Notes: generated from the letters alone by a model not told the origin. Numbered from the stretch's first letter, positions 1 to 8,060 are shown. The stretch: DNA of 27,567 nt from UBA1672 sp964015995 (GCA_964015995.1 CAXHFH010000018.1:1-27567); one strand, 5' to 3'. A program made the numbers and translations.

Positions 1-16
1 TGTGTATAAGAGACAG
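1..16. other. Residual Nextera (Tn5 mosaic end) adapter
   Basis: The first 16 bases match the 3' end of the Tn5 mosaic end AGATGTGTATAAGAGACAG used in Nextera libraries. The opposite contig end carries the reverse-complement adapter. This is library sequence, not genome, and should be trimmed; native sequence begins at about base 17. Confidence 0.95.
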
Positions 17-39
17 TATCTGATGCGGGTGGATTATTG

Positions 40-366
40 ATGGAGACAATATCGACATATAAAATCGTTGTTTATGTACCAAGTGATTACTTATCAAGCT
101 TCATCCAAAATGTTAGTCCGCATATTCCTTCATTTTTAGGCGCCTTTGATCATGTATGTTGGTGGAGCGAGCCGGGCACAGAGCAATACCGGAGTTTGGA
201 TGGCGATAAAATAGAGCAAAAACCATCGCACCGTATCGAAATTTATTTGCCAGAGGATAATGCGTTTTTGAATAATTTTATCAGTGAGATAGTCGTGCCA
301 AATCATCCATGGGATGAGCCCGTTATTACAATAACAACACAAAAAATTGTAAATCACGAAAAATAG
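40..366 (+). CDS. NIF3/YqfO CutA-like domain protein
   Basis: A 108-residue protein with the pattern of the CutA/PII-like domain inserted in NIF3/YqfO proteins: YKIVVYVP at the first strand, then FDHVCWW, a GTEQYRSLDG segment, RIEIYLP and a final NHPWDEPVITI strand. In the family these correspond to the YKLVFFVP, YDHCSW, GTGQFRPL and HPYEEPAY blocks. The metal-binding NIF3 domains are absent, so this is a stand-alone ligand-binding or oligomerisation module; its function is unknown. I chose the ATG at 40 over the TTG at 37 because it puts the first beta strand close to the N-terminus. The frame stays open to the contig edge, so an upstream start cannot be fully excluded. It lies 40 bases before the PRC-barrel gene on the same strand. 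Confidence 0.75.
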   Translation: METISTYKIVVYVPSDYLSSFIQNVSPHIPSFLGAFDHVCWWSEPGTEQYRSLDGDKIEQKPSHRIEIYLPEDNAFLNNFISEIVVPNHPWDEPVITITTQKIVNHEK

Positions 367-406
367 TGGCACTATGCGCCATAAACTATATGTAAAAGGT
401 TTGGCT

Positions 407-1108
407 ATGAGAGCGTATATCGCTATAGGCGTCGTTTTCTTTACTTTTGTTACGGTTGTTTATGCCGTTGCATCAGAGCATGAAAAAGAAATACAGCCGG
501 TACAATTTCAAAAAACGATTAAAGACATTAATCGTTTAAAACCGCTGCAGAATCCGCGTCATGAAAGATCGGCAAAAATCCTTGATCGTCTTGTTATGGA
601 TAATGCCAGTATGGTTGTCGGTAAGGTTGATGATGTCATGATTAACTCTGGTGGTTCTGTTACCACGCTTGTTGTGGATTTTAAGAATTTGCAAATGCCT
701 CAGCCCGTTTTTCTGGATTACGATGTTTTTGAAGTTAAAAGTATGACATCGGGATACAAGTTAGGATTTGATAAGAACGAAATTGAGCGTGTTTATGCTT
801 CTCTTTTAGCTTCTATTGAATCGGCAGCAGGTGATGAAATTGAATATTTCAGTACGAAAGGCTTGATCGGTAGCCAGGTTTTAACATCTGATGGTTACCA
901 TATTGGAGACCTTGATGAAGTTTTATTTGATCAGAGCGGCACGTACGTCAGAAGTGTCTATGTTATGCTCAACTTTGAAACTATTCAGGAAACGGGCATC
1001 GCAGTTCCACTGTCCATTCTCAGTTTCGGTCAGAAAGACGGTCGTTTGCAAGTTACGATTGATCAAAAATATGCGAATTTGATCATAGAGAATGCCAAAG
1101 GCCCTTAA
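407..1108 (+). CDS. Exported PRC-barrel domain protein
   Basis: A 233-residue protein with an N-terminal signal peptide or anchor (MRAYIAIGVVFFTFVTVVYA) and two PRC-barrel-like segments: about residues 55-110 (VVGKVDDVMIN...TTLVVDF) and about 150-215 (LIGSQVLTSDGYHIGDLDEV...VYVML). PRC barrels are small beta barrels found in RimM, in photosynthetic reaction-centre H subunits and in many exported proteins of unknown role. The ATG at 407 is preferred because it opens directly on the signal peptide and has AAAGG about 8 bases upstream; an in-frame ATG at 374 would add 11 residues. Its stop codon overlaps the dapE stop on the other strand by 4 bases. The exact role is unknown; a periplasmic, envelope-associated protein is inferred. 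Confidence 0.75.
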   Translation: MRAYIAIGVVFFTFVTVVYAVASEHEKEIQPVQFQKTIKDINRLKPLQNPRHERSAKILDRLVMDNASMVVGKVDDVMINSGGSVTTLVVDFKNLQMPQPVFLDYDVFEVKSMTSGYKLGFDKNEIERVYASLLASIESAAGDEIEYFSTKGLIGSQVLTSDGYHIGDLDEVLFDQSGTYVRSVYVMLNFETIQETGIAVPLSILSFGQKDGRLQVTIDQKYANLIIENAKGP

Positions 1109-2241
1109 TCTAAATACAGATCTAAAACACGCTCAAATATTTTGGTAAGATCTTCAAGGTCTTGCACGGATGCATTTTCATTAATTTGATGTATTGTTGC
1201 ATTCACGCCACCAAATTCTACGACCGGACAATATTGTGCCATAAAACGTGCATCAGATGTGCCGCCGTTTGTCGTAAATTCAGGCGTCTTTCCTGTGATA
1301 TCTTTCACAGCGGTTTTAACTGTTTCCGACCATGTGCCAGGTTGTGTTAGGAAGCTCTTTGATCCGCAGATTAATTCAAGGTTATATTCAAAGCCTGTGT
1401 CTTCCAAAATTTCATGCAGTTTTTGTGAAAGACTTTCTTCATTCCAGTGGTCGTTAAATCTGATATTGAATTTTGCGGTGCCACTTTCAGGGATGACATT
1501 ATCGGCGGTGTTGCCAACGTCAATCGTTGTAATTTCTAAATTAGTTGGTGGGAAAAATTCCGATCCCTCGTCAAAAATATGATCGTTCAAAGCATCAATC
1601 ATTTTGACCAAGCGTGGCATTGGGTTATCCGCTAAATGTTGATACGCAACATGCCCCTGTTTACCTGAAACGCTTAAATTTCCTGTGATTGATCCGCGCC
1701 GTCCGATTTTTATTTCTTGCCCTAAATGATCGGGGTTTGTTGGTTCTCCTACTAAGGCAACATCAGGAATATGGTTGTTTTCTTTCATCCATTCCAAAAC
1801 TTTGATCGTGCCGTTTACAGCTGGTCCTTCTTCATCACCGGTTATAAGTAAGCTGATGGAGCCTTTGGGGGTATTGCTTTCTAGATATTTTGAAACCGCT
1901 GCTGTGAAGGCTGCGACAGAACCCTTCATGTCACTTGTGCCGCGTCCGTATAATATTCCATTCTCAATTGTTGGTTCGAATGGGCCGAAAGTCCACATAT
2001 CTTCGGGGCCGGGCGGTACGACATCGGTATGCCCTGCGTAACAAATATGCGGAGCCTCTGTCCCTAAGCGTGCGAATAGATTCGGAACGTTGTCTTCACC
2101 TTCACCGAAATCAAGATGATGGCACTCAAACCCAAGGGCCGATAATTGTTTAGATAAATAGACAAGCGCGCCTTCGTCCTTCGGGGTAACGGACGGACAT
2201 GCGATTAGTTTTTTTGTAAGTTCGATAACATCGTAGGGCAT
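1105..2241 (-). CDS. dapE: Succinyl-diaminopimelate desuccinylase DapE
   Basis: DapE hydrolyses N-succinyl-LL-diaminopimelate to LL-diaminopimelate and succinate in the succinylase branch of lysine and meso-DAP synthesis. It is a cytosolic di-zinc M20 peptidase-family enzyme. The 378-residue length is typical. Visible M20 residues are the metal His71 in YAGHTDVVPPG, bridging Asp104 in GRGTSDMKG, the catalytic/metal pair Glu137-Glu138 in TGDEEGP, Glu166 in GEPT, and the late metal His351 in NATIHQINEN. The GRRGSITG segment leads into the dimerisation domain. It starts 9 bases after the stop of the HD-domain gene and is probably cotranscribed with it and with dapD. It ends tail to tail with the PRC-barrel gene, sharing TTAA. 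Confidence 0.95.
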   Translation of the reverse strand: MPYDVIELTKKLIACPSVTPKDEGALVYLSKQLSALGFECHHLDFGEGEDNVPNLFARLGTEAPHICYAGHTDVVPPGPEDMWTFGPFEPTIENGILYGRGTSDMKGSVAAFTAAVSKYLESNTPKGSISLLITGDEEGPAVNGTIKVLEWMKENNHIPDVALVGEPTNPDHLGQEIKIGRRGSITGNLSVSGKQGHVAYQHLADNPMPRLVKMIDALNDHIFDEGSEFFPPTNLEITTIDVGNTADNVIPESGTAKFNIRFNDHWNEESLSQKLHEILEDTGFEYNLELICGSKSFLTQPGTWSETVKTAVKDITGKTPEFTTNGGTSDARFMAQYCPVVEFGGVNATIHQINENASVQDLEDLTKIFERVLDLYLD

Positions 2242-2250
2242 ATCGGGACT

Positions 2251-3249
2251 TTAAGATACGGGTTCGTTTTTGTCACCATCAGAATTCATATCGGCCTGAT
2301 TATCTCTGTGATCCGCATCATAGTCTTGATTCTCTCCACAATGCGTTTCAGGGTATGTTTGACGTATGCGATCTGCGGGAATAATCAATGGATGAAAGCC
2401 GCGTGGTAAATCCTTGAAGCCTTTTTCTGGCATATTGGGGGCGATATCTAACTTATCAGGTAGCGTTTTACCTGTATCAACCGTGTAATATCTTGAAATT
2501 TGTATCTCCGTTTCAATGAGACGTTGCATGGTTTCATATAGTTCAGTTTGCGAAGGAAAATTTTCACACGCATTTTTAACATAGTCATTTTGGAGCTGTA
2601 ATGTTTTGGCTATGTAATCATGCATTTTGTTTTTATCTTTAACACCAACTAAAGTCATAATATTGTGAGAGCGATCGAACATTTTGGCGACTGATGCATT
2701 TTTGTTGGCCTGAACATCCAGATAATACGGATAGTCTTTGTCGTACTTTGGTTCGCTGTCTTTACCGTATTTTTTGGAAATTGCGTCAAAGTCTTCTTTG
2801 AATTGTTTTACTTTTTCACTCGGACGGATACCGTTTTTGTATAAATGATTTTCCATATTTTCTGGCGTTAAGCCGTAATCTTCACCAAGGTCGTGCGCAA
2901 AAATGACACTTAAAACGCCTTCTGGATCATCAACATGAATGCCATCTTCGGTTGCTGTAATAAACCACAGGGCCTGAGTGAGCTCATGCAGGGCGCTTGG
3001 CGTGACCCCATCTTCTCTGGTTTTTCCTTCATTTAATTCCAGCATATAATCCATGAGTACTTGGGCTTGCTCGTAGCCTTTGCTTGCGAGCCATACACGC
3101 ATGTCGTTCGCCAAAACGTCTATATTTTCAATAACGTCTTCTTCTGAGTTAAATAGGCCTGTTTCTTTCAGATATTTGGCAAAAGAGGGCTCTCCCCTGA
3201 AAGAGGTTTTTCTTGCATTTTGTCCAAAGAACTCCGTAGGTCCTGACAT
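2251..3249 (-). CDS. SpoT/RSH-like HD hydrolase domain protein
   Basis: A 332-residue soluble protein that would usually be called hypothetical. It carries the signature of the ppGpp hydrolase (HD) domain of RelA/SpoT proteins. Arg78 precedes His88 (R-x9-H; the family has R-x8-H), followed by His119-Asp120-x2-Glu123-Asp124 (AHDLGEDYG, family HDxxED) and Asp192-Arg-Ser-His-Asn196 then MTL (family DRxHNxxTL). These match the metal ligands H, HD and D and the catalytic ED pair of Rel enzymes. No synthetase, TGS or ACT domain follows; the C-terminus is acidic and looks disordered. By analogy it could be a small alarmone hydrolase or act on another (p)ppGpp-like nucleotide; the substrate is inferred, not shown. 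It sits between dapD and dapE, 9 bases before dapE. Confidence 0.65.
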   Translation of the reverse strand: MSGPTEFFGQNARKTSFRGEPSFAKYLKETGLFNSEEDVIENIDVLANDMRVWLASKGYEQAQVLMDYMLELNEGKTREDGVTPSALHELTQALWFITATEDGIHVDDPEGVLSVIFAHDLGEDYGLTPENMENHLYKNGIRPSEKVKQFKEDFDAISKKYGKDSEPKYDKDYPYYLDVQANKNASVAKMFDRSHNIMTLVGVKDKNKMHDYIAKTLQLQNDYVKNACENFPSQTELYETMQRLIETEIQISRYYTVDTGKTLPDKLDIAPNMPEKGFKDLPRGFHPLIIPADRIRQTYPETHCGENQDYDADHRDNQADMNSDGDKNEPVS

Positions 3250-3285
3250 ACCGTTAATCCATGTCTGCTTTATTTAACAATCTAT

Positions 3286-3314
3286 CTTATAAAGCATTGA
3301 TCTAAACAAAGCAA
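3286..3314 (-). promoter_or_regulatory. Candidate sigma70-type promoter for the HD gene/dapE
   Basis: In the 98-base gap between the dapD stop and the HD gene start, the minus strand reads TTGCTT (3314-3309), a 17-base spacer and TATAAG (3291-3286). The -10 box is good and the spacing ideal; the -35 box is only half consensus. It would let the HD gene and dapE be expressed apart from dapD. Confidence 0.35.
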
Positions 3315-3347
3315 AAATACGTTTTTGTCATGTTTTGAAATACGGCT

Positions 3348-4217
3348 TTAATCTCTCAATAGCTCGTTTATGCCCGTTTTGCTGCGCGTACGTTCGTCAA
3401 CACGTTTAACGATGACCGCACAGGCAAGGCTTGGCGCGGGAGCGCCATTTGCCATCACCTTATCAGATGGCAATGTGCCTGGAATAACAACGGAATAAGA
3501 TGGCACGCGTCCCATGTATATTTCGCCGCTTTCTCTATCAATAACCTTAGTGGATGCGCCAATAAACACGCCCATGGATAAAACAGAGCCTTTTTCGACA
3601 ATAACACCTTCGGCAACCTCTGATCTTGCGCCAACAAAAACGTTATCTTCAATGATGACGGGTTCTGCTTGAAGGGGTTCGAGGACGCCGCCAATGCCAA
3701 CGCCGCCGGAAATATGGCAGTTCGCACCGATTTGAGCGCATGATCCCACTGTTGACCATGTGTCAATCATTGTACCTTCACCGACATGAGCACCAACATT
3801 CAAAAAACATGGCATCAAAACCGCGTTCGGAGCGACATACGCAGAGTGGCGAACGATAGAATCTGGTACAGCGCGAAAGCCTGCCTTGCTGAATTCTGCT
3901 TCTCCCCATCCAACAAATTTGCTTTCAACCTTGTCATACCAGTTCGCCATACCCGGGCCACCGGAAATAATTTGGTTGGCGTTTAAACGAAATGATAGAA
4001 GCACGGCTTTTTTGAGCCATTGATGCACAACCCAACCATTGTCTGATGGGCTTGCCACGCGTACTTTACCGCAATCAAGAAGTGCTAAGGCTTGTTCTAC
4101 GGCATCGCGATATTCGCCTTGCGTATCTGTTCCTATGGAATCTTTGTTGTCCCATGCCTCGTTAATGGCTGTTTCTAAATCTGTATTTGTCTTTGGTTGT
4201 GTGCTTGTATCGGCCAT
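3348..4217 (-). CDS. dapD: Tetrahydrodipicolinate N-succinyltransferase DapD
   Basis: DapD transfers succinyl from succinyl-CoA to tetrahydrodipicolinate, the step that commits the precursor to the succinylase route finished by DapE. The 289-residue protein has the usual helical N-terminal domain (about 1-110) and then a left-handed parallel beta helix built of hexapeptide repeats (about 125-245: VGEGTMIDTWSTVGSC, ISGGVGIGGVLEP, VIIEDNVFVGARSEV), ending in a short C-terminal domain. The family forms trimers with active sites between subunits. It is the first gene of the minus-strand dap group and is divergent from the FemAB-like gene across 77 bases. Length and motifs agree with the family and nothing appears truncated. 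Confidence 0.95.
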   Translation of the reverse strand: MADTSTQPKTNTDLETAINEAWDNKDSIGTDTQGEYRDAVEQALALLDCGKVRVASPSDNGWVVHQWLKKAVLLSFRLNANQIISGGPGMANWYDKVESKFVGWGEAEFSKAGFRAVPDSIVRHSAYVAPNAVLMPCFLNVGAHVGEGTMIDTWSTVGSCAQIGANCHISGGVGIGGVLEPLQAEPVIIEDNVFVGARSEVAEGVIVEKGSVLSMGVFIGASTKVIDRESGEIYMGRVPSYSVVIPGTLPSDKVMANGAPAPSLACAVIVKRVDERTRSKTGINELLRD

Positions 4218-4294
4218 GCTCTTATATCTCTTTATTGAAATAAAATAATAATCGCGTTGAATTCACCACGTAGAGCGTTCAAAATCAAGCTGAG

Positions 4295-5269
4295 ATGATA
4301 CAAAAAGCAATAAAAAACCAGCCTGAATGTACGATTGAGTGGAATAACATCACTTTAGAAGAGTGGTGCAATCGAATATCGCAGGTTAAACGCTTAAATT
4401 TATTGCAGTCTCACAATTACGGTTGTGCAATGGCAAAATTGAATAATCAACGCATTCGGCGAGGAATCATTAAAAAAAATGATCAAGAAATTGGGCTTGT
4501 TCAAATTCTGGAAGCCGGGATTTTAAAAAATGTTATTCATGCGGTTCTACTGGATCGCGGCCCTGTATGGTTTGATGGGTATGGCAGTTATGATGACTGC
4601 GAAGCATTTTTGCAGGTGTTTTCCAGTGAGTTCCCTAAACGTTTCGGGCGGCGTATTCGTTTTATTCCTGAATTTGAAAATACAGATCAGACGAGATCGT
4701 TGTTAAGGCAGAATGGTTATCAAGCTGTTTCAAAAGAGGGGTATCAGACCTTATGGCTTGATTTGCGGTCTAGTCTGGATGACTTGCGCACGGGGCTTAA
4801 GAAGAAATGGCGTAATCAACTTCATCAAGCTGAACGTAAAGGCTCACAAATAGTGTGGAGTGATGAAGGCAAGTACTTTGCATGGTTGATGAAGCATTAT
4901 GCGATGGATAAGGCACAAAAACAGTATGATGGGCCGTCAGTAAAAACGATGGTCGCTTTGGCGAGTGAATTCTCCCGTGGGCAAAACATGCTGATTGGTA
5001 CGGCGTTGTTGGATGATGCGCCAATAGCGGCTATATTAATTTTCCTACATGGTAACGCTGCGACATATCAGATTGGATATTCATCGGATGCAGGACGAGA
5101 TGCGCGCAGCCATTATATGTTATTGTGGTCTGCGCTTGCGCAACTAAAAGAACGAAACGTCAAGGACTTTGATCTCGGTGGTATGAATGGTCAGGGTGCT
5201 GAGGGTATTAAAAATTTTAAAAAAGGAATGGGCGGAACAATCCATGAAACACTCGGTCTTTATCGCTAA
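4295..5269 (+). CDS. FemAB-like aminoacyltransferase (GNAT fold)
   Basis: A 324-residue protein resembling the FemA/FemB lipid II aminoacyltransferases and the BioF2-like acetyltransferase domain. Two GNAT-like halves are visible. The first is about residues 20-150, including LLQSHNYGCAMA and LDRGPVWF. The second is about 155-320, with LRTGLKKKWRNQLHQAERKG, a typical Fem-family turn, then AAILIFLHGNAATYQIGYS and the C-terminal FDLGGMNGQGAEGIKNFKKG block. Members add amino acids to peptidoglycan stem peptides or acylate other amines; the actual donor and acceptor here are unknown. The setting beside dapD/dapE and glmU/glmS fits an envelope role. The downstream DUF3108 gene starts inside its last 26 bases, so the two are probably translationally coupled. 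Confidence 0.8.
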   Translation: MIQKAIKNQPECTIEWNNITLEEWCNRISQVKRLNLLQSHNYGCAMAKLNNQRIRRGIIKKNDQEIGLVQILEAGILKNVIHAVLLDRGPVWFDGYGSYDDCEAFLQVFSSEFPKRFGRRIRFIPEFENTDQTRSLLRQNGYQAVSKEGYQTLWLDLRSSLDDLRTGLKKKWRNQLHQAERKGSQIVWSDEGKYFAWLMKHYAMDKAQKQYDGPSVKTMVALASEFSRGQNMLIGTALLDDAPIAAILIFLHGNAATYQIGYSSDAGRDARSHYMLLWSALAQLKERNVKDFDLGGMNGQGAEGIKNFKKGMGGTIHETLGLYR

Positions 5270-6095
5270 TTTATTATGTCTCACTATTTTTATGGTGTTT
5301 CCTGCCGTCGCTGAAGAACGGCCATCCTATCACTATCAGGAAATGCATTATGATGTGTATGCAGGTGGTATTAATGTTGTGAACGCAGGTATGAAGCTCG
5401 ATTTTCGCAAAAAAGGTGAATATTCGATGGTTTTTGATGCGGAAACACGTGGGTTTTTAGGTTCTCTCGTTCCATGGTCAGGCAGTTTTGAATCGCGTGG
5501 CTGGGCGTTCAGGGATGGCAGGCGTGTTCCTGAGGTGCACGAATCTATTGCGATGTGGCGTGATGAAAAAGAAGTCAAAACTTATAACTACGGCAAAGAT
5601 GGCAGCTTCAAGGATCTAACCACGACCTATGTAGGCAAAAAGCCTAAAAAGGAAATTCCCGATGATGAATTGACCAAAGGAACAACGGATGCGTTGACAG
5701 CGACCATTTTGGTTATGGAACATGTCTCAGATGGGGGCGATTGTGATGGGACATCCGAAGTTTATGATGGTAAGCGTCGTTATAAGCTGATTTTTCGCCA
5801 CGAAGGCTTCGTGACAATGGAGAAGACGCGTTACAATGCTTATGCAGGTACAGCCATTCAATGTACAGTTGAGGTTGAGCCGATTGCCGGAGCGTGGCAC
5901 AAAAAACCGCGCGGTTGGCTTTCTATTCAGGAACAGGGAAGAGATCGCGGTATGATGCCAACAGTCTGGATGGCGCAGGTTGTCGAAAATGCTGTGGTTG
6001 TGCCCGTACGAGTGCGTGTAAAAACGGCTTATGGTACGTTATTTATGCACATGACAAAATACAAGAGCGGTGAAACATCTCTGAAAGCAAAGTAA
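5244..6095 (+). CDS. Exported DUF3108 protein
   Basis: A 283-residue protein with a clear Sec signal peptide (MKHSVFIANLLCLTIFMVFP, cleavage probably after AVA at about residue 23). The mature part reads like DUF3108: it opens YDVYAGGINVVNAGMKLDF, then has ETRGFLGSLVPWSGSFES, DALTATILVMEH in the middle and the FRHEG and YAGTAIQCTVEVEPIAG segments near the C-terminus. The family is periplasmic, beta-rich and of unknown function, common in Proteobacteria. I chose the ATG at 5244 rather than 5187 because it opens the signal peptide, has AAAGGAATGGGCGG upstream, and cuts the overlap with the FemAB gene to 26 bases. Confidence 0.8.
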   Translation: MKHSVFIANLLCLTIFMVFPAVAEERPSYHYQEMHYDVYAGGINVVNAGMKLDFRKKGEYSMVFDAETRGFLGSLVPWSGSFESRGWAFRDGRRVPEVHESIAMWRDEKEVKTYNYGKDGSFKDLTTTYVGKKPKKEIPDDELTKGTTDALTATILVMEHVSDGGDCDGTSEVYDGKRRYKLIFRHEGFVTMEKTRYNAYAGTAIQCTVEVEPIAGAWHKKPRGWLSIQEQGRDRGMMPTVWMAQVVENAVVVPVRVRVKTAYGTLFMHMTKYKSGETSLKAK

Positions 6096-6175
6096 CCCCT
6101 TACATGTGATCGATAAAAAGCTGTATTTTTGACGCATTATTTAGTAAAACTGCAGTCTTTACAGAATATTGAAAG

Positions 6176-7537
6176 ATGGAAATGTCAAAGCCCAAACCCC
6201 TTGCCGTTGTGATTTTAGCCGCTGGAAAAGGAACGCGTATGCGCTCCAAAAAGCCAAAGGTTATGCATACATTATTAGGGTTGCCGATGATTAATTGGCT
6301 TCTTGATACAGTTGATGGTCTCTCCCCCGAACGCGTGGTCGTGGTGGTTGGAAAAGGCATGGATGATTTGGTTGAGGTGGCCAGTCCGCACACCACTGTT
6401 GTACAAGAAAGACAGCTTGGCACGGGTGATGCCCTCAAGGCGGCGATGCCTGCATTAAAAGGCTTTACAGGCGACGTGCTTGTTTTATTGGGTGATACCC
6501 CCCTAATCAGTATTCCAACATTACAAAATTTAATCGCGGCGCGTCATGTGGATGCTGTGACGGGTATATCGGTTTTGGGTGTTGAGCTGGATAACCCGAC
6601 TGGTTACGGACGTTTGATAATGGGGCGGAGCAATATTTTGAAGGCCATTCGCGAAGAAAAGGATGCGTCAAAAGAAGAAAAACAAGAACGCATCGTTAAT
6701 ACGGGAGCGTTTTGTCTGGATTCAAGGCGTATTGATCGTTGGCTCGCGAATTTGAATAATAAAAACGCGCAAGGCGAGTATTATATCACTGACCTACCGG
6801 AGTTAGCTGCGAAAGATAAAATAAAAACCCGTGTATCTTTGGCACGTAACGCTGCCGAAGTTATGGGTTGTAATACACGTGTAGATCTCGCAAGTATGGA
6901 AGCTGCTGCACAAGATATCATGCGCGAATATTTCATTATGAACGGTGTTGTCATGCAAGACCCTGCCACGGTTTATTTACACCACGATACTGAAATCGCC
7001 GAAGGCACGTTGATTGAGCCGAATGTTTATTTCGCGGGCGGTGTTAAGGTTGGTGAAAATGCACATATCAAGGCATTCTGTCATATCGAAGGCGCAGAAA
7101 TTGGTGCGGGCACGACGGTTGGGCCGTTTGCAAGACTTCGTCCGGGTACGGAAATTGGTCAGGATGTCCGTATTGGTAATTTTGTTGAGATTAAAAAATC
7201 AAGCATCGGCGATCGTAGTAAAATTTCGCATCTAGGTTATGTTGGTGATTGCATCATGGAAACAGATGTGAATTTCAGTTGTGGTGCGATAACCGTGAAT
7301 TATGACGGTTTCCAGAAACATAAAACTGTCATTGGTAAAGGCGTTATGGTCGGCAGTAACGTTAATTTGGTTGCGCCTGTCACTCTTGATGATGGCGCAT
7401 TTATCGCCGCGGGATCAACCATAACCACAGACGTTCCTGCGGATTCTTTATCTGTTGAGCGCGGACAAGCTCAGGTGCGTCAGGGGTGGGCGGCGTTATA
7501 TCGAAAACGTAAGGAAGAGGATAAGAAAAAAAGATGA
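6176..7537 (+). CDS. glmU: Bifunctional GlmU: GlcN-1-P acetyltransferase / GlcNAc-1-P uridyltransferase
   Basis: GlmU acetylates glucosamine-1-phosphate and joins the product to UTP, giving UDP-GlcNAc for peptidoglycan and LPS. The 453 residues match the usual length. The N-terminal pyrophosphorylase domain (about 1-230) shows LAAGKGTRMRSKKPKVMH (nucleotide loop), QLGTGDALKAA and LLGDTPLI. The C-terminal half (about 255-440) is a left-handed beta helix with hexapeptide repeats and the acetyltransferase block VNYDGFQKHKTVIG, which carries the catalytic His. A second in-frame ATG lies at 6182. The stop overlaps the next start as ATGA, coupling it to the small TIMP-like gene. glmS follows, so two steps of one pathway are adjacent. 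Confidence 0.97.
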   Translation: MEMSKPKPLAVVILAAGKGTRMRSKKPKVMHTLLGLPMINWLLDTVDGLSPERVVVVVGKGMDDLVEVASPHTTVVQERQLGTGDALKAAMPALKGFTGDVLVLLGDTPLISIPTLQNLIAARHVDAVTGISVLGVELDNPTGYGRLIMGRSNILKAIREEKDASKEEKQERIVNTGAFCLDSRRIDRWLANLNNKNAQGEYYITDLPELAAKDKIKTRVSLARNAAEVMGCNTRVDLASMEAAAQDIMREYFIMNGVVMQDPATVYLHHDTEIAEGTLIEPNVYFAGGVKVGENAHIKAFCHIEGAEIGAGTTVGPFARLRPGTEIGQDVRIGNFVEIKKSSIGDRSKISHLGYVGDCIMETDVNFSCGAITVNYDGFQKHKTVIGKGVMVGSNVNLVAPVTLDDGAFIAAGSTITTDVPADSLSVERGQAQVRQGWAALYRKRKEEDKKKR

Positions 7538-7953
7538 TGACGCGATTTATTGTAGTGTGTGTATGTATGATTATGCTGCCTGTTCAGGCAATGGCTTGCT
7601 CATGCACACAAGAAAGCTTCACCGATGCTGCTAGTCAAAAGAACATCGCCAGAGCGGCTTTGATATTCACAGGTCAGGTTATTGACGTGAAAAACAGCGA
7701 AGATATTCCTTATTTTTCTGAGATCAAAATTAGTTTGGATAAACTCCATAAGGGCAGCGGCGAGGTCGGGGAAGTTAATGCTTTTGCCGATACGGCAACC
7801 AGTTGCGGTACAACACATAGCCAAATTAAGAAACAAACGTTTTTTGTGCTCTACATGCATAAAGGACAATATGTTCTGGCCAGTGGGTGTGGCAATTATA
7901 TCAGTGAAACAGATAAGACTGCGCTTGAGCGTGGGGATTATCTTCCGAAATAA
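7534..7953 (+). CDS. Secreted TIMP/netrin-like (NTR fold) small protein
   Basis: A 139-residue exported protein. A hydrophobic signal (about 4-18) ends in Ala19-Met-Ala21 directly before Cys22-Ser-Cys24, so signal peptidase I would leave CSC as the mature N-terminus, exactly as in animal TIMPs. The weak lipobox-like AMAC also allows a lipoprotein. Only four cysteines lie in the mature part: 22, 24, 91 and 119. The spacings 22-91 (69) and 24-119 (95) closely match the TIMP N-domain disulfides C1-C70 and C3-C99. The IFTGQVIDV, ISLDKLHKG, TSCG and LASGCG segments follow the NTR pattern. The target, if any, is unknown. ATGATGA at 7534 overlaps the glmU stop; the second ATG (7537) is an equal start choice. 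Confidence 0.65.
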   Translation: MMTRFIVVCVCMIMLPVQAMACSCTQESFTDAASQKNIARAALIFTGQVIDVKNSEDIPYFSEIKISLDKLHKGSGEVGEVNAFADTATSCGTTHSQIKKQTFFVLYMHKGQYVLASGCGNYISETDKTALERGDYLPK

Positions 7954-7988
7954 TTAGGCCATTGAAACAATTCGTAAAACTTCGTGAT

Positions 7989-8016
7989 TTGAAAGTGTCG
8001 GTACGGTAGTTATGAT
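7989..8016 (+). promoter_or_regulatory. Candidate glmS promoter
   Basis: TTGAAA (7989-7994), a 16-base spacer and TATGAT (8011-8016) lie 45 bases upstream of glmS; each box matches the sigma70 consensus at five of six positions. The same two hexamers with the same spacing precede purT. I see nothing resembling a glmS ribozyme in the 107-base leader. Confidence 0.5.
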
Positions 8017-8060
8017 ATTTACATCTATTTTGTCCTCATACATTTAAGGAACAACAATAA

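Noticed and set aside
5187..5243. Upstream start for the DUF3108 gene
   Set aside because: It would place charged residues before the signal peptide and lengthen the overlap with the FemAB gene; the ATG at 5244 has a better ribosome site.
7954..8060. Possible glmS ribozyme or riboswitch in the glmS leader
   Set aside because: Only 107 bases, AT-rich, without a visible conserved core or strong pairing. The glmS ribozyme is mainly known from Gram-positive bacteria.
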